From positions 10,640,592 to 10,704,591 of the forward strand of contig OX465286.1 of NCBI GenBank assembly GCA_949987705.1: a stretch of 64,000 bases of DNA. The letters are read 5' to 3'. Shown here piece after piece: positions 58,807 through 64,000 of the stretch; positions within the stretch are counted from its first letter, which is position 1, and the number at the start of each line of letters is the position of its first letter. Source of the DNA: Thereva unica. Its lineage: Eukaryota > Arthropoda > Insecta > Diptera > Therevidae. A program made the position numbers and the translations under genes. The notes beneath the pieces were generated by a model. That model did no database searches. It was given only the letters and a program-made list of their open reading frames with translations, and was not told where the DNA came from.

Positions 58807-59800
58807 GCTTCTTCTTCTTCTTCTTTGATCCGTTAGCTGGCGGTCCGAGCGGGACGTCCCCGCAACGGATACGCTGCTGTCGGTGCCGCTGGGTCCCGAA
58901 CTCTATTCACGATTCGTTTCCATTCTTCTCGGTTTTTGGCGGTGTCTCGAGCCTCGGTAACTGACAATCGTTGATTCTTTAAGTCACCCTCGATATTCTT
59001 CAACCAGGTTTTCTTCGGTGCCGATCGCTGTATTCTCCAGTCTGCAGGACGGTCTCGCCAGAGAAGTTTACGTGGCAAGCGGTTATCATCCATTCGGCAA
59101 ACATGTCCAAACCACCGTAGTCGACGTTTTTGCATTTCTTCTTCGATCAGTGTTTGCTGATCGCATCTTTGTCTGACAACCTCGTTTCGAAGGCGATCAC
59201 GGAGTGAGACACGGAGGATCTGCCTCAAACATCGCATTTGGAAGACCTCGAGCTTCTTAACGTCCGGTTTGAGCAGTGTCCACGTTTCAGATCCATAAAG
59301 AAGAATCGGAAGAATCAACGTTCGGTAAAGACGTAGTTTTGTTTTGATGGAGATATTTGCTCGTTTCCATATGCACCACTTGAGCGAGGCGAATGTTGCT
59401 GTTGCCTGGCCGATACGGCTGTGAACGTCGGCCGTCGATGCTACTTTCGTTTCCTCAACCAATGATCCCAAATATTTGAACCTTGGAACCTGTTCGATTT
59501 GGGTTCCATCGAGGTGAACACTGGCTCTTGATCCATCCGTTGTGAGCACTTTGGTCTTTTCCGCATTGATTTTTAACCCGTATGATTGGGCGATGCGGGA
59601 AATATCGTATAAGATGTCCGTTGCTTCGGCATCCGTGTCGGCGAAAACAGCGCTATCGTCGGCGAACATTAAGTCTGTTACGAAGTTGTTGTCGTCGTAT
59701 TGAACTCCGAGTCGTCCATCGAATGCTTCACGCATAATCGCGTCGATCACAACGTTGAAGAGAAGTGGCGAAGCGACGTCTCCCAACTGCTTACCAACTG
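58807..59800 (-). pseudogene. RTE-like LINE, 5'-truncated, RT C-terminus open for 317 codons
   Basis: The minus-strand frame 59786-58833 is uninterrupted. It begins at GDVASPLLFNVVIDAIMREA (RT box before the active site), has the catalytic MFADDSAVF, then QSYGLKINAEKTKVL, VPRFKYLGSLVEE, TLILPILLYGSETWTL and the C-terminal KRRLRWFGHVCRMDDNRLPR. The sequence upstream of the first Met (SVGKQL) continues in frame to a stop at about 59802. The 3' end is short and followed by (AAG)n at 58807-58826, as expected for RTE-type tails. The clean frame suggests recent insertion, but fingers and endonuclease are missing. Confidence 0.75.
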
Positions 59801-60074
59801 ACTAAATGTGGGGCAAGTGAGTCCCTTGGCCGTCTTGGTTCTGGAGTTTCCTCATGTCAGCAGAAGCGCAATGGCTCCGCCCCCCTAGTCGTCACCCTTC
59901 CAGCAGCGAAGGATAGCAGTTTTTTTTAATTCATAAAAAGATGTGTTTTTTGTATGAAATACTATTTTTAATCCTATGAAGTATGCACGAACAAAAACAC
60001 GTAGAAAGCAAAACATAAATTGTAACATAACATCAAATCGTGGATCGACCCGCAAAATTCAGGTTAAAGAGCTT

Positions 60075-60456
60075 GGGCCGGTTCACGTAACTCGACAACG
60101 AAAAATTTTTTTCGTTTCGCGTTCACGTAGCTCGAAAAAATTGCAAATTTTTGTTTGTTGACTCGAAAGCTCTTATGTTATCGAACACTTGTATTATTAA
60201 GATTAATTTTCCAATTTAAAAGTAGACTTTTATAAGTTATTACATATGTAAATTATTTTTAAAAATTTAATTAAGTTGATGCCAATAAATAGTATAATTT
60301 TACAGCGGTTTTTGTAAAGAAAATCGTGTTTTAGTAATGTGGTTTCCTTAAATTTTCTTTCGAGCTACGTGAACGCTCAATTTTTTCGAGACAAATTTTT
60401 TCGTATTCAAATTCGTTTCGAACGATTGTCGTCGTTCGAGCTACGTGAACCGGCCC
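60075..60456. mobile_element. 382-bp MITE with GGGCCGGTTCACGTA ends
   Basis: The left end GGGCCGGTTCACGTAACTCG and the inverted right end GGGCCGGTTCACGTAGCTCG give long inverted arms. The 3-bp direct repeat CTT flanks it (60072-60074, 60457-60459), as in PIF/Harbinger elements. A partial copy is at 52715-52785. Arms also share TCGAAAAAATTG-type words. No coding capacity. Confidence 0.8.
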
Positions 60457-60459
60457 CTT

Positions 60460-61149
60460 ATCTCCTTGACCTATTCCTTACTTCTCATCCAACAAGGTAC
60501 TTGATCGAAGTTGATTCACCGATAGTCCGGCATTTTGTAATGGCCGCCATTTTGAATTTAGAATGCTTCCACACAGCTAATTGTATTATATTTGTCATAC
60601 TCTTGTTTATAGGTATCAAATGTCGGGGGTCGGGGAGCACAATTGCAAAATTCGGCTACCATCTTGGAACCGCCATCTTGATTTTTTTTTAGAAAATGGT
60701 CACATTGCATTGTCACGCGAATCATACATATGGGTCAAAATCAAGTTGCAAGATTTGTTTACATAGAACCAGGAGCGTGCCTGAGTGTATGGCTTCCGAT
60801 GCAGTGTGGGGCACCGACGATCTCAGTACCCTTCAGGCGTCCGTGAAAAAAACACAAAAAATATGTTGTCACCGATATGTTTGAATTTATATCCCGGACG
60901 TGAAACAAATATTTTTTAAATTCAATGGAAAATTTCATAACAATTCAGCAGATATTTAGGTAAAGTTTATTTGAAATATACATTTAAACCTGTTTCTGTG
61001 CGATCACTTTCCTCAAAAAAGTGCACCGGATGGTCGAACCCACTCTCTGTACGTTAAATTCCATGATGCACTGCACAGTTCACTGTCCAAATTTACACAT
61101 CTAAAATGTCGATATCGATACGGAAAAAGGCGGTGCTATGGGGGAATGT
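60460..61149. other. Degenerate repeat, no gene seen
   Basis: 60530-60750 (CCATTTTGAATTTAGAATGC, CACAATTGCAAAATTCGG, CACATTGCATTGTCACGCG) resembles 16850-17060. The rest is unremarkable. Confidence 0.45.
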
Positions 61150-61302
61150 CAGGGAAAAATTTATCACGGAAACCACTGACACGAAACACGGATATGTGGT
61201 AGAGAGCTGCTGTTCGACGTTGCAGTCTATACGAAAAAAAATTATTGTCGATAGTACAAAGGGGCTTTCTCTGAGCCTCTAGTCTTCCACAAAAAAAAAC
61301 CG
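61150..61302 (+). repeat. 3' part of the tRNA-derived SINE
   Basis: GAGCTGCTGTTCGACGTTGC ... GTACAAAGGGGC ... TGAGCCTCTAGTCTTCCACA followed by A8 matches the body and tail of the SINE at 32257-32722 read on its own strand. The head is missing or too diverged to see. It sits within the piggyBac relic. Confidence 0.6.
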
Positions 61303-61498
61303 TTGGGCGTTGCCTATGTTTTATAATATGCTGGATATCAGTTGTTTGGCATCATACATCATCCGTAACCATTCAAAACCGGCAAAAATCTGATAAACGC
61401 AGAGCATTTGTTCTGGAATCGGCAGAACAATTGGTCATCCGAAACATTGAAAGGCGGCGTGCTGCAATTCCAAAGGAATATGGCAGACCAGAAATTAA
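61303..61498 (+). pseudogene. piggyBac-like transposase C-terminal relic
   Basis: The reading WALPMFYNMLDISCLASYII (about 61307-61370) corresponds to the piggyBac motif RWP..(V/I)FYNMLDIA..ASY(I/V). After a stop/frame change follow DKRRAFVLESAEQLV and NIERRRAAIPKEYGRPE, again as in piggyBac C-termini (RR.FL..L..QL....IERR). The DDD catalytic part is absent. A SINE tail lies on each side. No TTAA ends were found. Confidence 0.55.
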
Positions 61499-61545
61499 TT
61501 TTTTTTATGTGAAAGACTAGAGACTCAGGAAAGACCCTTTATACT
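61499..61545 (-). repeat. SINE/LINE-A 3' tail fragment with poly-A
   Basis: T8 then ATGTGAAAGACTAGAGACTC, AGGAAAGACCCTTTATACT is almost identical to 32262-32306. It is interrupted at 61546 by the GGCCCCTGTGC foldback element. Confidence 0.7.
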
Positions 61546-61852
61546 GGCCCCTGTGCTGAAAGTCGAGTCGTGGTCCGTGACAAGTCGTTTGAGCTGAAGA
61601 AAGTGACATTTCAGTCGAATTATGGCTCTCAGGATAGGGGCCCAAACCCACCCTAGCACTTCCACTCCAGGGCTCTGTGCTGAAAGTCGTAATTCGACGG
61701 AAACGTCAGTCAAACGAGGCCACAGAATGGGGTTGCTGAGTGGAGTTTATAACCCCTCGACTGAAAGACGTAATGCGACTAAAAAGTCACTTTCTTCAAC
61801 TCGAGCGACTGTCACATTACACGACTCGACTTTCAGTACAGGGCAGAATTAT
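61546..61852. mobile_element. GGCCCCTGTGC foldback MITE, composite copy
   Basis: Starts GGCCCCTGTGCTGAAAGTCG. Unit one ends near 61640 (AATTATGGCTCTCAGGATAG then GGGCC). More units follow (CTGTGCTGAAAGTCGTAATT; CCCCTCGACTGAAAGACGTA) and the block closes with CGACTCGACTTTCAGTACAG then GGC near 61852. Same family as 57575-57822. Confidence 0.7.
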
Positions 61853-62183
61853 TAAAGAACTCTGAACTGAACAGTGTGAAAAAATTATTCATTCCAACTA
61901 CCGGACAAATAAAACCATAATAAAATTGAGATTAATGTTTATTCCGTAAATAATTAAGTACAAAAAGATTCATAATTTATCGTGTTTTATTTTAATAATA
62001 ATAAAAGAAATACTTGAAAGTTAATACAATAATTATTTTTTTTTTAAAAAACAGTTTTTGTTTTAATCACAGTGAAAATACACATCCTTGTTGGCATCAA
62101 ATTAATTGACTGAGCAATGTTACATACGTTACATCAGTAAGTGATCTCGCAAGTTAATACGTACATATGTATATATATAATAA
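61853..62183 (-). other. Downstream flank and probable 3' UTR of porcupine
   Basis: On the minus strand AATAAA occurs at 61991-61986 and 61943-61938 (TTTATT on the plus strand), about 195 and 245 bp after the stop codon. Either could be the polyadenylation signal. There is no repeat here. Confidence 0.5.
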
Positions 62184-63100
62184 TTAAATTAATAAATAAA
62201 AAATATAACAGAAAAAAACAATCCAATGACTTGCAAAATCTAAACTTTGCCATTTACTAAGCGCATGCTGAAATGAGTAACCTTCTTCTTGTATAAGTGT
62301 CGATGCCTCAAACATAACACCCAAATATGCTAAATGTGCTAATGATAGCATACTAAGTATTGCATTTACTATAAGTACAACCGGATCTGACCATTTATAT
62401 TCATGACTACAATTTCGTCTACAGCTTGTTGCTAAAACACAAGCATTAAAAACTGATGCAATTTTATGACGTAAATTATATTCGACAAATGTATAAAATC
62501 CCAGCGATAATAATACAGCATATAGTTGAAAATTTAATCCATGTAATAGTGATGATACCAAATATGTTGTAAAGATTGCCAATGCTGTACCATGAGGCTT
62601 TGCTACCTTGAAGACATCTGTTTTAAAAAATAAATGAAAAAAGATATTATTTAAATAGTAGGATTTTTCTTTGTTTATTCTAACATGTTTTAAGCCAACG
62701 ATGCATTGGTATATTCCAATTTGTAACAATTTGAACAAGTGATCGTGGAAATTCAATTTCCCATGGCTTTGTTACTAATGGTCCAAGGAATGTTGATATA
62801 TCATCTGTTCGATAAACCATACCACATGCTGCCATTGTTGCTTGAGATAAAAATGATACAAAATAGTGACTACAACGAAATGCTAGGGCATCTCTATAAG
62901 CTACTAGCCATCTGGAAAAAAAAAACATATATTATTATTATTATTATTGCTTAAAAACAAATGAAACAATGCATGTTTAAAATATAATCTTACTTCCAGG
63001 AATGATCAGATGCCAGCATTGATACAATACAATTCGATAGTATCAAGAATGTTATCGATAATACTGCATTAACAAGTGCCCACCACATCCATCTAAGTTT
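62184..63100 (-). CDS. porcupine: Porcupine, Wnt O-acyltransferase: last three coding exons
   Basis: Exons on the minus strand at 63100-62994, 62911-62685 and 62617-62184 join to 255 codons of C-terminal sequence; the introns are 82 and 67 bp with GT/AG ends. Exon 1 encodes a membrane segment (VNAVLSITFLILSNCIV) ending in DHSW. Exon 2 starts WLVAYRDALAFRCSHYFVSF and contains FPRSLVQIVTNWNIPMHRWL, holding the MBOAT-conserved Asn in NWN. Exon 3 starts VFKVAKPHGTALAIFTTYLV and has the catalytic His in SSLLHGLNFQL, then LSLGFYTFVEYNLRHKI, a CxxxC-type SCRRNC segment and a C-terminal ASHWIVFFCYIFYLL. These match porcupine of flies and human PORCN. The enzyme transfers a fatty acyl chain to a Wnt serine in the ER membrane. 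Full-length relatives have about 460-525 residues, so roughly the N-terminal half lies beyond 64000. No defects seen. Confidence 0.93.
62618..62684 (-). other. porcupine: Intron of porcupine, 67 bp
   Basis: Donor CTTAAAACAT|GTTAGA and acceptor TTAAAACAG|ATGTCTTC; splicing joins a Tyr codon (T|AT) and gives LKTYVFKVA, as expected from the family. The open frame reading through it is an artefact. Confidence 0.9.
62912..62993 (-). other. porcupine: Intron of porcupine, 82 bp
   Basis: Donor TCCTGGAA|GTAAGA and acceptor TTTTTTCCAG|ATGGCTAG. Splicing creates a Lys codon (AA|A) in SWKWLVAYRD, which fits the family. Confidence 0.9.
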
Positions 63101-63208
63101 CTGCAATTTAATTTTAAGGTATTGTATAATTCTGTTCTGATTTAATTGCAACATATTATTATTATAATGTATTTAAATTGAAATTATGAAGCAAAAATCT
63201 ACTGCTAG

Positions 63209-63252
<44 letters not shown>
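63101..63252 (-). other. porcupine: Upstream intron of porcupine with TA microsatellite
   Basis: The acceptor AAATTGCAG precedes the exon at 63100. A (TA)n tract lies at about 63213-63252. The intron continues through the satellite to beyond the window. Confidence 0.75.
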
Positions 63253-63254
<2 letters not shown>

Positions 63255-64000
63255 TAGCTGGGACCCGGTGCGCCTACGCTGCACCCATAAGTCAATAGTA
63301 AACAATAAAAACCATCCATTGACTTAATATTTTTCGAGATATGAATTTTACACAGATGAAATGCCTCAAAGAACATGGGTCTTGCGTCGGCCGTCATTAA
63401 TCGGTATATTGAGTCTACTACATTGCTTATTGTATTCTACTTATCATACCCTTTAATTTGATACCCATGTTGAGGGGGTTGTGAAGAAAATGGTAATCCG
63501 GCCTCTTTAGACGGCCGCCATGAATCTAAAGATATATTTTGTATACTACATTGCTTATTGTATTCTACTTATCATACCCTTTCATTTGATACCCATGTCG
63601 AGGTGGTTGTGAAGAAAGTGGTACCCCGCCCTCTTGAGACGGCCGCCATGGATCTAAAGATATATTTTGTATACTACATTGCTTATTGTATTCTCCTTAA
63701 CATACCCTTTCATTTGATACCCATGTTGAGGTGGTTGTGAAGAAAGTGGTAATCCGGCCTCTTGAGACGGCCGCCATGGATCTAAAGATATATTTTGTAT
63801 ACTACATTGCTTATTGTATTCTACTTATCATACCCTTTCATTTGATACCCATGTCGAGGTGGTTGTGAAGAAAGTGGTACCCCGCCCTCTTGAGACGGCC
63901 GCCATGGATCTAAAGATATATTTTGTATACTACATTGCTTATTGTATTCTCCTTAACATACCCTTTCATTTGATACCCATGTTGAGGTGGTTGTGAAGAA
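63253..64000. repeat. 128-bp satellite with a 256-bp two-unit period in porcupine intron
   Basis: It starts ACTAGCTGGGACCCGGTGCG (a dispersed repeat also at 40797), followed by units of 128 bp marked by GGCCGCCATGGATCTAAAGA (about 63517, 63645, 63773, 63901). Alternate units differ in the same places (CTACTTATCATACC with GTACCCCGCCC versus CTCCTTAACATACC with GTAATCCGGCC), so the repeat period is 256 bp. Two successive dimers are identical over at least 180 bp. The array runs off the window. Confidence 0.9.

Noticed and set aside
63558..63996. Two identical 60-codon proteins
   Set aside because: They are the same 256-bp satellite period read twice.

Overview
The window is nuclear DNA from an animal, almost certainly an insect and most likely a fly (Diptera). 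The evidence is AT-rich sequence full of TA, poly-A and poly-T tracts, spliceosomal introns, and families of DNA transposons and non-LTR retrotransposons typical of insects. The species cannot be named from this sequence. There is no sign of a bacterial or viral genome.

Only one host gene can be supported. The last coding exons of porcupine, the ER-membrane O-acyltransferase that lipidates Wnt proteins, lie on the minus strand at 62184-63100. Its 5' exons lie beyond the right edge. The upstream intron carries a TA microsatellite and a 128-bp satellite that shows a 256-bp two-unit period and runs off the window.

Nearly everything else recognisable is transposon.
Region 1 (1-3.1 kb): an RTE-like LINE whose endonuclease was split by a hAT element, itself split by a second hAT.
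Region 2 (3.9-7.1 kb): a complete but decayed pogo/Tigger element with a 5' intron; a palindromic MITE sits in its C-terminal zinc finger.
Region 3 (7.6-14.7 kb): a six-layer nest, LINE > hAT > long-TIR element > GGGGTCG repeat > DUF4371-type hAT > TA-flanked MITE, most boundaries fixed by target-site duplications.
Region 4 (16-22 kb): a Transib element with RAG1-like C-terminus and CACAGTG termini, several MITEs, and an 1114-bp palindrome with 492-bp arms.
Region 5 (23-36.5 kb): remnants of several LINEs, a hAT, a Ty3/gypsy integrase, a tRNA-derived SINE whose tail resembles that of the local LINE, a well-kept LINE RT, and more GGGGTCG repeats.
Region 6 (36.5-57 kb): mostly AT-rich low-complexity DNA with a gypsy remnant, two 5S-rRNA-derived sequences, a second copy of the 7.6-kb LINE, and foldback repeats.
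Region 7 (57-62 kb): LINE fragments, one RTE-like LINE with a long open frame, foldback MITEs and a piggyBac relic, all downstream of porcupine.

Reading frames were followed by eye. Family names rest on motif recognition rather than a database search. The non-LTR clade names (jockey/CR1, RTE, R1/LOA) are the least certain part of the annotation.
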